Source of the DNA: Sphaerolaimus hirsutus
Lineage: Eukaryota > Nematoda > Chromadorea > Monhysterida > Sphaerolaimidae
DNA: 64,000 bases
Direction of reading: 5' to 3'
NCBI GenBank assembly: GCA_964036195.1
Contig: OZ038452.1
Coordinates: forward strand, 19,045,785 to 19,109,784
The position numbers and the translations under genes were made by a program. How positions within the stretch are numbered: position 1 is the stretch's first letter; every line of letters starts with the position of its first letter. Under the pieces are notes generated by a model. The model was given only the letters and a program-made list of their open reading frames with translations, searched no databases and was not told where the DNA came from. This document shows, piece after piece, positions 12,158-26,000 of the stretch.

Positions 12158-14094
12158 AAGCGCGCCGCTGAGAACGATGATCGTGTGATGGTTGTGAAGA
12201 TACTGTGTTTCGTCGAAATACCTCCCAGGGGGTTTACTTTTCAGAGTGGACATTTTGAGGGGGTAATTAATTCAAGGGGGGTGTTTCGGGGGCTGTATTT
12301 CGAGAAAAGACGGTATTTATGTGGTGCCGCGCAGAAAGATTGCCACCTGTAGAGGGGACATTGGCCCATTAAACTCGGTGGCAATCTTTTTGTACATACC
12401 TAGTTTATTTTTTGAGTATAGGGTGGATTCTACTAAAAATGGCGGGATAAATGATATTCCAGAAATGGCTAAGGCCAAAAAATTTTGCTCAAGCTACCGG
12501 AAGACATTTACAAGAGGAAATAGTATGAAATTTTACTTAAAATTAGTAAAGCGAAGGGCAAATTTAGGGAGAAGTAAATACGCCCTGCCGCGGTGCCCAC
12601 ACAGCACTACACCCTCCGCTTAAAAATTCATGTATTTACATAAATACAGGGATGGGCATTTTCAGTTACCGCTGGAAAAACGCGATAGCTTGAGCTACGG
12701 TTGAGCTATCGCAGTGAAATTTTAGCACAATAGAGTAGACTCCATAGGACACCTATTCTGAAGTTTGCAACCCAAACGGCCACATTTTGGGTGAGTTGTG
12801 GCACACAACACACAGTTTTTAGTGTAATTTTGTGACTTGACCCCCGTTATCTCAGGACTGGGGGACTATTCGAGAAAAACAAAGAATTTGGTTGTAGCCC
12901 CGACCCCAAACCCCAACATACTCAAAGGGCATCCAAATCGGCCAATGTACGACAGAATGGGACAACACCAAAGACCGGTGACCCCCCCCCCTCAAATGCC
13001 ACCCTCGATTTATCCTATGGGTGACGCCTAGTCGCAAAATTACACTAAAAACTGTGTGTTCCACTACTCACCCAAAATGTGGCCGTTTGGGTTGCAAACT
13101 TCAGAATAGGTGTCCTATGGAGTCTACTCTATTGTGTTAAAATTTCACTGTGATAGCTCAACCGTAGCTCAAGCTATCGCGTTTTTCCAGCGGTAACTGA
13201 AGATGCCCACCCCTGTATGTAGGATACGAAGCATCACTCACATGCATCAGTTTGTCACAGTTGAATGATAGTGCAGTATTACTTGTAGATATAGATACGC
13301 GAATATTCCGGTTCCCGGATATGTTTAGATGGCATTTTGTGCAGTCGCAATGAGATTTCATCAGATTAATCCACGTTGAATTTACTACACCGGGAAAGTT
13401 GTGGTAGTTCCAAGTCGTTTAAATATTTCAGAGATTTTAATCGTTTTTTGATATTGTTACCAGTCACATATAATCCCAGTGAAATAAATCGGGTGTACAT
13501 ATTTAAAAAATAGTTATCTATATGTATCTGTTTGATATTTATTAAACATATGAAATGGGACGCGCATAAAATAGCTCATAATAACACCCACCAAAAGACC
13601 ACGTGCACATAAAAATAAAAATAATAGCATCGGAAATACAGGACGACGTGCCAAGCCATAACTTTATCTGATTGAAATTCACAAACCGAGCAATGTAAGA
13701 CTAAATGATCAACAAACACGAAGACAACATAAATACATACAAAAGTGTGTTACACGAAACTACTAAATAAATATATTTATCTATTTGCCGGCACCCACAC
13801 TAGTTGAAGATGACAAATCTGTTAAAATACGAACGCATTTGAGTTTTCCAGCATCAGGATTCCGTGAACTAAATAATTTGAACTGGTGAAAAATTATTCA
13901 TTATGGTAAACTCAAGCGTGTTTAGAACAGATCTACCAGTTTGGGAAATTCCGTGTGCCATTGCCATCTAGTGTGTGTGTGGACTCCATTATGTCAACGA
14001 AATGTAGGTAAAACACAAACTCCCCAAATAAAACATCCTGTCACAATGTCCAAGCTGCAAAATCACCCATCCCGTACAATCTTCCCTCCATGCC
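12158..14094. other. Convergent intergenic region between PAQR3 and the zinc-finger gene
   Basis: It holds a degenerate TACCGTATTTC-type piece (about 12205-12316) and the foldback element 12647-13215. The remainder (13216-14094) is AT-rich single-copy-looking DNA that must include both 3' UTRs. No additional coding frame is supported. Confidence 0.5.
12647..13215. mobile_element. Foldback element CAGGGATGGGC...CCCTG with 185-bp arms
   Basis: Two near-perfect inverted arms (12647 to about 12837, and about 13030 to 13215) enclose a 190-bp centre. The ends read CAGGGATGGGCATTTTCAG and CTGAAGATGCCCACCCCTG. CAGGG/CCCTG termini suggest hAT affinity, but I see no exact 8-bp duplication. A fragment of the end recurs near 26320. 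Confidence 0.75.
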
Positions 14095-17000
14095 CTACAT
14101 CTGCCCTACATTCTGCCCTACATTCTGCTGCTGCTGCTGTAAACTGGGCAAGCTGATGGGTCGCTGATTTGCGTCGGCCCCTTCGCCCACGGGGGTGGTC
14201 GGCGCCGACTGCAGGAGGTTGCCGCCCATCGGAGACGCAGCTGAGTGGATGGGTTGGGGTAGGTGTGGGATTGTTTGAGGGGTTGATCCGAATTCCCAAT
14301 GTATTCACAGTGTAGACGTTGTGCCGATTATTCTTCGTGTGTAATCGAAATAAGCGCGAAATTTGTGCGCAAAGCTTTCACACGTCACCTTTAAAAGTGG
14401 TACAGAATGTTGCATTTCCTTGGATTTTCTATTTCCCGCCGCCTTGGTCAAATTCATTTTGGTCGCCTGGTTGGCATATTACTACCTAATTAACAAAATT
14501 TCTCGTAGAAAATTCTGTCAACTAAGTCAGAAAAACTGTCACTATTAACTGTCAAAAACTGTCAGAATCACTCCCCAATCCACAACAACAAATTCAGGCG
14601 CCCACTAACCGGGCACACCCCCAACACCCCGATGTAGCCCCAAGCCGGCGCCTTGTCCCGGAGTGGGCGTGGTCAACGAAGTGGCCAACATAGAGTCCAC
14701 ATCATGCTGCAAGTGTCTTGGCACCGCGCCAGGCAACGTGGACGTTGGTTGCAGGGTCGAACCGGGGTCGCCAGCGACCGCCACCGATGTTGATGCCAGC
14801 ATCACGTCCTGATAGGAGACAATATGTTAATATTAGCTCTGTCCTAGTTTTGGCGACGTTCCAAGGATTGCTGTAGCTGAATTAACCTTTTTGCCCACCA
14901 CGGGAGTGTCGAAGCCAAGATTGAAGTTCAAACTGTAAGCGGGCGAGGGCTGCTGCGCCACGGGGCCGCCCTGCAGATGCGGCAGGCTGGCGGACGAAGG
15001 CCGGTGCTCGCCACCCCTGCGCAAGTGTGAAAAATCGATACATCAGACCGCTTGACGGTGAGCGACCCCAAAGCAAGGAATGTTAAAGGAACACACCTGA
15101 CAAACTGCTGTGAAATTTGAGCCTGGTTGCTCGCTTGCCCGACGTGTTGCCCACCGGCCACGTCCATGCCGGGTTGAGCGAGTTCGCCGGCGACCGCCTG
15201 ACTAGCTTCCCCAACAATTGGAACAGCACCGATGACTGGCAGACTGCCAACAACCTGTTGCTGCATCTTGACCTGCGCGCGGACGGGCGTGATGGGTCTG
15301 AACGTGTTGCCCGCCTGCGCGACCAGACTGGCGAGCTGCCGCTGGCGGCGATATTTGCGCTGTTTCTGACGCAGCGTCGATTGCGATCCGTGGTGTTTCT
15401 GTTGTGCGCGGAAGGGGGGGGGGGGAAGAATATTGAAACTGAGCCAAAAAATATGACTAAGGGAAATAAATTTGAACTGACAGCCACGTGCTCCTTGAGT
15501 TTGTCCCTCCTGGACGAGGCATAATCGCACAGGTCACACTTGAATGGCTTCTCGGCCAAGTGGATGCGTTCGTGTCGCACCAGGTGGCTCTTTTCGATGA
15601 ACGATCTGCGAAACGGTGGGATTTGTGTAAATAATGCCGCTGCACACACTAGTTTACTAACGGAAAACTAAGAATTTGGTAAACTGATTTTTTAGTTTCC
15701 TAGCGCATCTGAGTTTACCGGAATGTGTTATTTTCAATCTCCGTCAACTCTAGTTGACGAACAGCTTATTTCGGTAAACTCAGATGCGCTCAGAAGCCGG
15801 AAATGAGTTTACCAAATTCTTAGTTTACCGTTAGTAAACTAGCGTGTGCAGCGCCATTATAGCTCAGGAAAAAAGTTGAATTAAATATAATGTCAATCAT
15901 GCTAAGTAATACAAACCAGCGCAAACTTTTTTATAACAAATCACACTGAAAATATGATTCATAAAATTCATGATTCATGAAAATATTCATGTGAATACCT
16001 ATTTCAACCTTGTTATTTACTCTTATGCCATTGAGAATTTTATGTAAAAAATATGTACATCATTTACGCTATTGTCCAAACCATTAAATACCGAATGATT
16101 ATAGGGTAGCTAAATAGTAACAAGTCGACGCGCGTGCATTTTGCACCGACAACTGAAAACCGTTAGAACGACATTTATTCGTGTGCTGCAAACAGTCAAA
16201 ATCAGCTAAATGAATTTCATCAATATCACCATCCTGGCGGCAGCGTGCTTATTAGCACACACAGGATGTGCAGCAATGGTGAATCAAATTTGTGCTCAGT
16301 GAATATTCTGCTGACATTTATCAGAACTTCAATATGCAAAAAATCTTGTTTACACTTTTTTTTGCTCCTTATATTTCCATGCAAGAAGTCGTGACTTCGT
16401 GTGTAAACTGAATTTTTTTCAAATGTAAATCAATGAACACGGTTGAATGATTCAATTTATTCAAATTTGAATTTAAATATTTGAAAACTAAAACACATAT
16501 AGCATACAATAAGAGTAGGCTGGATGTGGCCATGTCGCCATTTCAGTTTTCCCCAATTTCACGGTGAAAACTAGTGTGTGTATGGCCAATGGGACCATTT
16601 GTAGGTGTAATGCACCATGGCGACATTGGGGGAGGTCCACACACTTACTATATCCTTGTCGGGAATCATTTATGCGTGAATTCTGATAGGTTTGCAATGA
16701 TATAACCCCATGATATCGATAATCGATGTTTTTCAAAATTTTCCATCAACATCCAACACAATATATCATTGAAAACCTACCTAGAATTAATTTTCTATAA
16801 AAGGTCATTTCTACACAACATTCAGACAGGCGACACGATCGCGTGCAGCCAGTGCGTGTCGGGAATACCCGACGCGCAAGTGCATTCGAACGCGAGAGAA
16901 AACGACGCAAAACTGAACACGCCAGATGGCTGTGTCGAAATGATGTTGGATTTCATTTGGGAGAGCTGCCCATCATGTAAAGGTGAAAACAGAGAGCGCA

Positions 17001-20000
17001 TTGAAAAAGGGTGAGTGCAGCTGGGCAGGTTTCCATTAAACGAGACTAGCACTGTACAGGCTGGTGCCTATCTCAAACCCTGTTTAGTGTAAAGCAAAGT
17101 GTAAAATGTCATGCAAAGTCTCAATTGACACGCAAAATTCAGTAAATTTTTTTTTCTTTTTATTGACATTTCACATGACATTTGACACTTTACTTTACAC
17201 TTTACAGGGTCTGGGACTGGCCCCTGATAGCCCTTGTTGTAAAGTCGCCAAAATGTATGCAGCGTTGTGGAAGGGTGCGCAAGTAACGAGATTGCAAGCA
17301 GGCGGTCAATGCCGGCCAATGCCATACGAGCAGCAAAGCGACGACTGGACTGACAAACTGACCGACCAGTAGGGTTGGGAACCTGACCCGACCCGAACCC
17401 GACACTCGCAAATTTTTGGGACCGAAACCGATACTCGAAACCGACTATACTATTTACCTGAACCCCAACCTGATACAGGACATAAATACCCGAACCCACA
17501 CACAATACCAGAAAATACCCGCAAAAATTTCCCACAGTTCAATCTTTCAAATAGTTCAGGCCTCAGGGTTGTGAATACAACTAGATTTACGTACAGCTAG
17601 ATTTTAGCCACTTTCTTTTGGTACAACTTCCGAAATTAGGGGGCTGGAATATTTCATGTATCCTGTACCTCAATACCCGAACCTGAACCCGACACCCGAC
17701 CCGTACGTTTGAACCTCGACACCTGAGCCTAGGGTTCAAACGATATCACTTTTCGATATCGATATTCGATATTCGATATTTTTTCAAAATTTTCGATATC
17801 GATATTCGATATTCGATATTTTTTCAAAATTTTCGATATCGATATTCGATAGTTTTTCAAAATTTTCGATATCGATATTCGATACGATATGGACCCTCGA
17901 TATCGATATTCGATATTCGATACTAAAAAATGGTCGATATTCGATATCGATATTTCGATATTTTCGATATTCGATATTTAGCTTTTGGTATAGCAAGGCA
18001 TATTTCAAGCAGCATGTTGTATTTTCATATGGTTGCAAACATGGTTGATTATCTCTTTACTGAAAAGTACAATTAATTTTAACAAGGTTTACAATGGTCA
18101 GAATGAAAAAATCGAAGAAAAAACATGACAAGACAAATTGTATCAGACAAACAATAATTGGTAGATACAACAATTCATACTTATAACCCAATTGTTTAAG
18201 GGCATGTTGCAAAAAAGCAGCATATCAGCATTTTCTGGCTTCAAATATGAGGTAGGTAGTTCAGTAGGTATGTGGCCAAACCAAATACAAGAAATGTGGA
18301 GTAAGCACTCCAACAAAGATAACATTAAATACTTTACTTTTACTCATCAACTTAGATACTATAAGCAAATCAAATTAATCACAAATATCTCAAAACAAAA
18401 ATAATAACTCAATTAAGGACATTATACAGGTTCGATATATCGAAAATATGGTCGATATTCGATATCGATATTCGATATTTTTTCAAAATTTTCGATATCG
18501 ATATTCGATATTCGATATTTTTTCAAAATTTTCGATATCGATATTCGATATTCGATATTTTTTCAAAATTTTCGATATCGATATTCGATATTCGATATTA
18601 AAAAATGGTCGATATCCGATATTCGATATTCGATACGATATATCGTTTGAACCCTACCTGAGCCCGAAAATTTTGAAATTCTCAATCCTACTAACAAGTG
18701 AATTCTTTCATCATGTACAATTATGTTCTTCCTAACGCTAGTGTATTAAAGTAATGCAATAATGATAATTAACATGATGATAAAAGAAAAGAAAGCTGGC
18801 TTACGGTATCTGCCCCACTTCAATAGCGATGCCGTGCTATTGTGATTCAAATTAGAAGTGCGTGAAAACCTATTGTAAATATGTCTGTGAAATGCTAACT
18901 GCATATGTTTATATTCCCATGGGATTAACCTTTGTTTACCGTCTGGCAAAGTCCTATATATAGTATAGTATAAAGTATATATACTTGAGCGTTATTAAGC
19001 CAGGCTTCAGGACTGATCAGCTAAGAAGTGAAATTGGAACCTGAAACCGGAGCCCAAAAAGCAAGCTGTTCTGTGTGATATCAGATGTTCCTGGCTTGAG
19101 CTCTGAATCTTGGCTTGAAGCATATTTGTGAACTAAATAACGTGAAGCTGGGTCACAGATGTTGGTTAAACACGTTAGGCCCCTTCCACACCTTTTTCCT
19201 GTGACGACTCCGACAACATGAAAAAGTTCAATAATTCAAGTAAAAAGTTCCATATTCATTAGATAAAATGGCCAAGTATACATACCGCCTAGGCGTATAT
19301 GCATATAAAATTGCAGATGAATCGTGGTTGTAGTTCAAGAGTTATAGACGTTTGAAAAATTTTGCCATTGTCGCCATGGGGGGTGTCGGTGCACAAGTAA
19401 ACCCGGTGCACAAGTAGCAAAGGTAGTAGAAGGGCGCCATGGTGCGGCGTACTTTGGCGCTGTCAAATGGCGCCATGCCATCACTAATCATGTGTATATT
19501 TGTTGTTTTTGAAAGGGGGGGGTTGCAGGGGTTCAATATATGGAGTTTTTAAAGCTTTAGAAGGAAAAAGGGAGAAAAATCGCTAAATACATATGTAGAT
19601 AGCTGGAGCGTTTGGGGGGTAAGCCAACCCCCCTCCAACCCCCTATACTGACCCCATGCCGTGCCCATGAAGACCCAGTGCTCAATATGGGGGCCATACC
19701 TAAGCACCAGGTCTACACTGGCACCGGACATTGTTACTTGTGCACTGGTCCTGCGCCGTCGCCATCTGTCGGGCTCCGACAATGGTAAATTTTTATTCAA
19801 ACGTCTGTTACTCTTAAACGACAAGCACGATTCATCTGCAATTTGACATACATATACGCTTAGGTGGTATGTATACTTGGCCATTTTATCTGATGAATAT
19901 GGATCTTTTTACTTGAATTACTGAACTTTTTCATGTTGTCGGAGTCGTCACAGAAAAAAGGCGTGAAAGGGGTCTCACCCATCCTACCGTAATCTTCTCA

Positions 20001-23000
20001 TGAAACGTCAAGATAACTTAAAAACACCTTGATTGATAAACACGTGCAAACAACCCCGCAAAATACAAATCAAATATAGCAGAAATCATTGATCAGAAGA
20101 AAAAAAGAAATGTGACACATACAAAAAATCCCGACCCAGCCAACCTATGACACTGTCCACACTGATGCGCTCTAACAGCCAAATGTGTCCTCAAATGCGC
20201 CGCCAACTGGGACTTTTTCGGACTGGAATAGCTGCAATCGGCGTAGGTGCACCGAAACACGTCGCCGGTGTGTATCCGCCGGTGCGATATCAAATGCGAC
20301 TGGTACTTGGTGCTGAACGAGCACTGATGGCACTGGTACGGCCGCGTGTCCGAGTGCGTCGCCAGGTGCTGTTCCAGGGTCGATCTGTGATGTTGTTGAT
20401 GTGGTTTTTGGGCCGATACATACCAGTTGACAAACAGATACATATCAGAAAACTGATCAAGCTGTTGAAAGCATTTGAGTTTATTGGAACGACAAGTGTG
20501 TCAACTACTGTTGACGGAGGTCACAAATTGTTCATCATGGTAGAATCAAATGCGTTCAAAACAATTTAAAAATTTTGAAATTGTTCCACATTTTTGGCGC
20601 ACCCCCGTACGCCGGTACCCATATACTATGCGCACCCCCCGTGATAGGATCCTGGATACGTGTCCCTGGCTACAACTACACCTCCACTCAGGGCCGTATC
20701 CAGGGGGGCGGGGGGGGGGCTGCAGCCCCCCCTCCCGGGGCGAGACCAGAAAGTGACCGGAAAATTCGACTTTTTAAACGTCAGCGTAAAAAATTTTGCG
20801 CGCGAGCGCGCATTCTTCACCAGAAATACGGTATTATCATTCGATTTGCTCCATGTGGCCGCAAATCGTTGTAAGTACACTCAATGTTGTGTTTTTGCTG
20901 TTTTGTATGTATATTTACATACATATACAGCATTCCATGGCGCTGATGCCAACGCCAATGGCGCCAGCGCCATAACGCCATTCCGCCACTATGTAGCTAA
21001 AATTTTAGGGGGGGGGGGGCTGAGCCCCCCCCCCTCGCCGGCCTCCGTAAACAAGCACCCCCCCCCCCGCTCAAAAATCCTGGATACGTCCCTGCCTTCA
21101 TTTTATGCAACATCAATCACCAACCGAATAGCGAAGGTGCGATCGCACTGCGGACAAGTGTAAGGTCTCTCCCCATCGCCAATCGCGCTGTGCGACTTTT
21201 GATGGCTCATCAAATTGGTCTTTGTCCTGGACCTGTAATCGCATTGACCGCACTTGTACGGCCGCTCCTCGGAGTGCTTCATGCGGTGGGTGAGCAGCAG
21301 CTGGATCCGCTCGGCGCTGTACTCGCACCCGTCGCACTGAGAACGTTTTGGAAGTGTGGGTTGCACTTGATGGGATGGCACTTGATTATTTTCAATTGAT
21401 TTTCATTTTCTTTTTGACAATCTGATTTGGGTGGAAAGACAGATTTTTTTAATTAAAAGGCAGTATGTTTGGTACACGCGTACTGGGTATTTTATTTTTT
21501 TTGCGCGCCAGTCTTCTAAAGAAGGAAACATCACACTTTATAGATTCACCTTGTCTTAGTATATATTGACATTGTTCCATCTGCAAATCCTATTGTTGAA
21601 TTCAAATACGGTTGTGAAAGCCGGTATACATCGCCAATCAACAAAAAAATCATTTTTAGGCCGAAATAACTGCTTTTAATGCTATCCCATGACTCCACCG
21701 TCATAATATATTTCATCATAACCATAAATATATATATATTATATGACAGATAACGTAAATTCACATATTTTCGCCGTATACCCCAATTTTGTATCATTTT
21801 GGAAAAAATCAGATTTTAATTTGAAATAAACTATTTTTTAAATTGATTTTTTCCAACCCTAGCGAGTGTATAAAGAACACACAATAATTTAAATGGAAAT
21901 ATTTGGCACACCTGAAATGGTGGTCCGGGAAAATGTCCCCTCATGTGAGTATAGAACTGCCTGTTCCAATTGCACTCGTGCTGGCACACGGTGCAAACGT
22001 AAATTCGGTTGTCTTTGTGCGCTTTTTCGGCGTGCGATTCAATTCTCTGACGATTAGCCGAGGTGTAGATGCATTTTGGGCACCTGCGCCATTACGGTTA
22101 AATATAACAATGGCGACTACGTACAGCAGGCAAGGTAACAGGTTGCAGGGGTCTCGAATGGGGGGGTTGGGGGGGGGGGGTTACCCCCCCCCCAAACCGC
22201 CCAGCTATCTATCTATCCCGGAGGCCGCTCAGCTATCTATCTATCCCGGAGGCAAAATTTTGGGCTTCTACCCCCTAAACCCCACCCCCAAATCGCTCAG
22301 CTATCTACCTATCTGGAGCCATTTTTCAGAAACTATACAGCAATTTTCGCTCAAAATCGCTATTTTTCATACCTATATATAGATTTTCACCTCCAAAATC
22401 ACTGGTTCATGCGTCTAACTGCCTATTTTCAGCTATTTTAAGTACTATATGCTCTTGTAGACCCATTTTGAGCTATTTTACACCTACTTTTAGCGATTTT
22501 TCTCCCTTTTCTTCCTTCTATGCCCCGAAAAAGCCTATATATCGAACCACCACAACCACCACCCCCCCCCCCCCCAAACCCCCCCAACCCCCCCCCCAGA
22601 AAATTTTTCAGCTATCTATCCCTCCGGAGGAGCGATTTGCGATCTATCCAACCACTCGGAGGGTCAAAATTCAAGATACCCCTGACAGGTTGTATAGTAT
22701 AACACTAAGTTTTCAAAGAAATTTTGAAATAAATAAATTCGAATGAAAATTCAGAACGAATTATTTTTTACCACCATCAGCTGTAGTAGACGGACGGTGG
22801 ACACCTCATTCCGGTAAACTCCAATTCGTTCAAAGCTGATTTATGAGTTTTCAAAATATCGGTACAGAACTACATACCTAACTGGGCTCAGCAGCTGTGG
22901 ACATCAAACACCCCTGGACAACAAACACCCCCGGACAACAGCGTGCGCGCAGTGGGCCGCAATCACCCCTGGACAACACAGACACGCGCGCAGTGATTAC

Positions 23001-26000
23001 CGGCGCCCGCCAAGTTGGCGCCATGACGCCGCCAATGCGCGAGCAGTGCACGCGCTCGCACCCGACTGGCGCCATGTCTTCCGCGTGGCTGCGGCTACTT
23101 TCATGCAATTGTTATTATGCCTTTAGCGCGCCGCTGCGCGGTACTCCAATCTAGGGAGTCCACTTCTAAATAAATAATTGAAGAAATTCGAAGATGTAAA
23201 AAAACTTAGGATTAGGATATCAAAATAACTAGCAGAAATTTTAGCAAAAAAATTTAGCAAAAAATTTAACAATATGCGGACCACCCTGTAAAGTGTTTGC
23301 ATTGAGGTGACGAATTTTCATCAGTGACGAATTGTCAGGGCAAGCCCCAATTACAGTTGGTCCCATAATAAATACAATTGTATTCCATCCAATTTTTAAA
23401 ACAGTTTCTTATACAAATCACATTTTTTGCTTGTCAATACTTGAAAATTTTTAAACATTGATGCTGTAAAATTTTTTAAAAAAGCTTAATCTAATTATAT
23501 GTAAAGGTGATGTTTTTATGTATTTATAAAATGTATTTACGTTGGGCGATTAGATTTGAGCACTGTGCGGCAGCAAACAATGCATGACAATGCGTGAGGG
23601 TGGACGTGGCCGCGCGGCAGAAATGGCGCCAGTCTGGCGCGAGCGCGTGCGCTGCGCGGTGCCATGGCGCCGAGTTGGCGGGCGCGTACGGTCACTGCGC
23701 GCGTGTCTGTGTTGTCCAGGGGTGATTGCGGCCCACTGCGCGCATGCTGTTGTCCGGGGGTGTTTGTTGTCCAGGGGTGTTTGATGTCCAGGGGTTATTC
23801 GCCACCTAACTGAATGCAATAAAATTAGTGTGCATAGGGTGTCAACCTTCCGTTTTCCGTTTTCCGTTTCCGCTTTCCGCAGGCAAAATTTTTTCAGTTT
23901 CCGTTTCCGTTTTCCGGCTGCAAATTTTTTTTTCCGTTTCCGTTTCCGTTTTTCCGGCTCAATTTCCGTTTTCCGGCTAAAATTTCAGTTTTTCCGCCTT
24001 TTTTCCGTTTTCCGGCTCAATTGTCTGTTTTTCCATCTTTTTATTATTTTCTGGCTCAATTCTCTGTTTTCTGTTTCAGCCAAACTGGTAAACAATACAT
24101 GTAGGTTCTCAATTATGTGAATTGTTTCTATTTCTAGTAAGATTTCTGCAAATTTTTTGATTTCAGGATAAATTTCTGCAATTTTTTTTCCGTTTCCGGC
24201 ATAATTTCAGCAAATTTTTCCGTTTCCGTTTTCCAGCCTTTCATTTTTCCGTTTTCCGTTTTCCGGCAGGTGCGAAATTTTTTCCGTTTCCGGCAAGTGC
24301 AAATTTTTTTCCATTTCCGTTTCCGTTTTCCGCCAAAAAGTTTGTTGACACCCTAAGTGTGCATGATGTCAATTAACAAAATGGGGAACCAATTAACGGT
24401 CTATTAGTGGACCGACAACAACTCAAACCGTTAACAAAAACTAAAACCTTCCAAAAACCGAACGCACTTATAAACGACTGCATTGACATGCTGCTGCGCT
24501 GCCGAATCAACAGCGCAGGCGTTCTTGTCGCCTGCCCCGTCCACGTTGTGACTGAGAACCAAAACCGGCCGCTGATCGCTTTCAGAGTGATTCGAGCCGC
24601 AATCGTCATCTTCTGAATCGTCCACGAATGCATCGTTGCCGGATGGAGATGTCTGGCATGTAGCCAGGGAATTGACGGGCGGTTGGAAAGGTGTTAGGAT
24701 CGAACTTTAACCATTTTTATATAGAAAATTCTGAAACAATATTGAATGCCCCCCACCCGGAAGGAATGAGTCCACGGTCAGAATCCCTGGTAAAAAATAA
24801 CCCCGGTGGACGTAACGGGAAAAATACGCTAACTCATATTTATGGAAAATCGCGAGATCATTTCATCTTTAATAACCTTTAATATTAATATAATTATCTA
24901 AATAATTATATTAATAATTATCTTTAATAATCTAAAAAGCAGAAACCCTAAGTTTAAAAATGGAAAATTTTACACAAACCTCGTGGTCAGGTGGAATATT
25001 CAATGTGGCGGGATCATCAAACGTGAAAATTCCGCCCGCGCTGAGCACACTGCCCTCAGTACTCGGTTGGCTGCCGCTTAGCTGCATGGTGAAAGATCCA
25101 TTTTTACACCGTCAGTGACCATTTCTCTCCTTCCCTCGCGCGTCAGATCCCAAACACCACGATCTTTTTTTCTATTTACATAATATAAATTTACATTGTT
25201 GATATTTATAGTTCAAATCCACGATCCAACTCAAGTGCCACATAAAAACCATTTGAATTGGCGCACGGATCAGAAACTACCTGCGCCCGATGCTTCAACT
25301 CGGCCAGCCTGCTCGGCGAGCCCAGCGCATAGCGACTTCTCTTCGCCGCGCGCAATTTCGCCTGCGCCATGGTTCTCGCAGAGCTGGCCACCGGATTCGC
25401 GTGGTGGGCGGAGTCTGCGTTCACGCGTCTGCGATACGGCTTGGCGCCTGTCTGACGTTCTCCACCTGGGATTTTGCGGGGAATGTCGTGCGTTTTGTAG
25501 CGAAATTCAACGCGTTTCACTTGTGTTGACCAAATGTGTTTTAATTGATTCAAAAAGTGTTTAAATTGTTTATTATTTGTGCAAATAAATGATATACAAC
25601 TGACCAAGTATTCGGGTTTTCCGATTGAATGGAGCCGAAAGTTTGAGCGTCAACTTGAGCGGCACGCGTGCGGTTACAGGACCGGTACTCGGACCGCACC
25701 TGGACAGCGAACAGGTCGAACAGTAAACTGCGACTTTTAAGTTCAAAAAAGGCCCCACACATGCTAGTTGACATCGACACCAAATGTCAACTGGTTCCAT
25801 TCCCAATTCAAAGGTTGTATATGAACGTCGTTCGTCGGATCGTCGGCAAGCTTTGTATTGGCACGGGAACCAGTTGACATTTGTTGTCGATGTCAACTAG
25901 CGTGTGGGGCCAAAGCTACGCATTGCGCATCAAAAAGACACATACCCACTGCCGCCCTCCCCATCACGCTGGCTCTCTTGACCGCCTTCGGACACAACAG

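Noticed and set aside
17370..17720. ACCCGAACCCGA stretch considered as telomere-like repeat
   Set aside because: Units are irregular, short, internal, and lie within a probable transposon.
17760..18655. Regular repeats considered as a CRISPR array
   Set aside because: Units are contiguous CGATATT tandems without spacers, inside a transposon in a eukaryotic intron.
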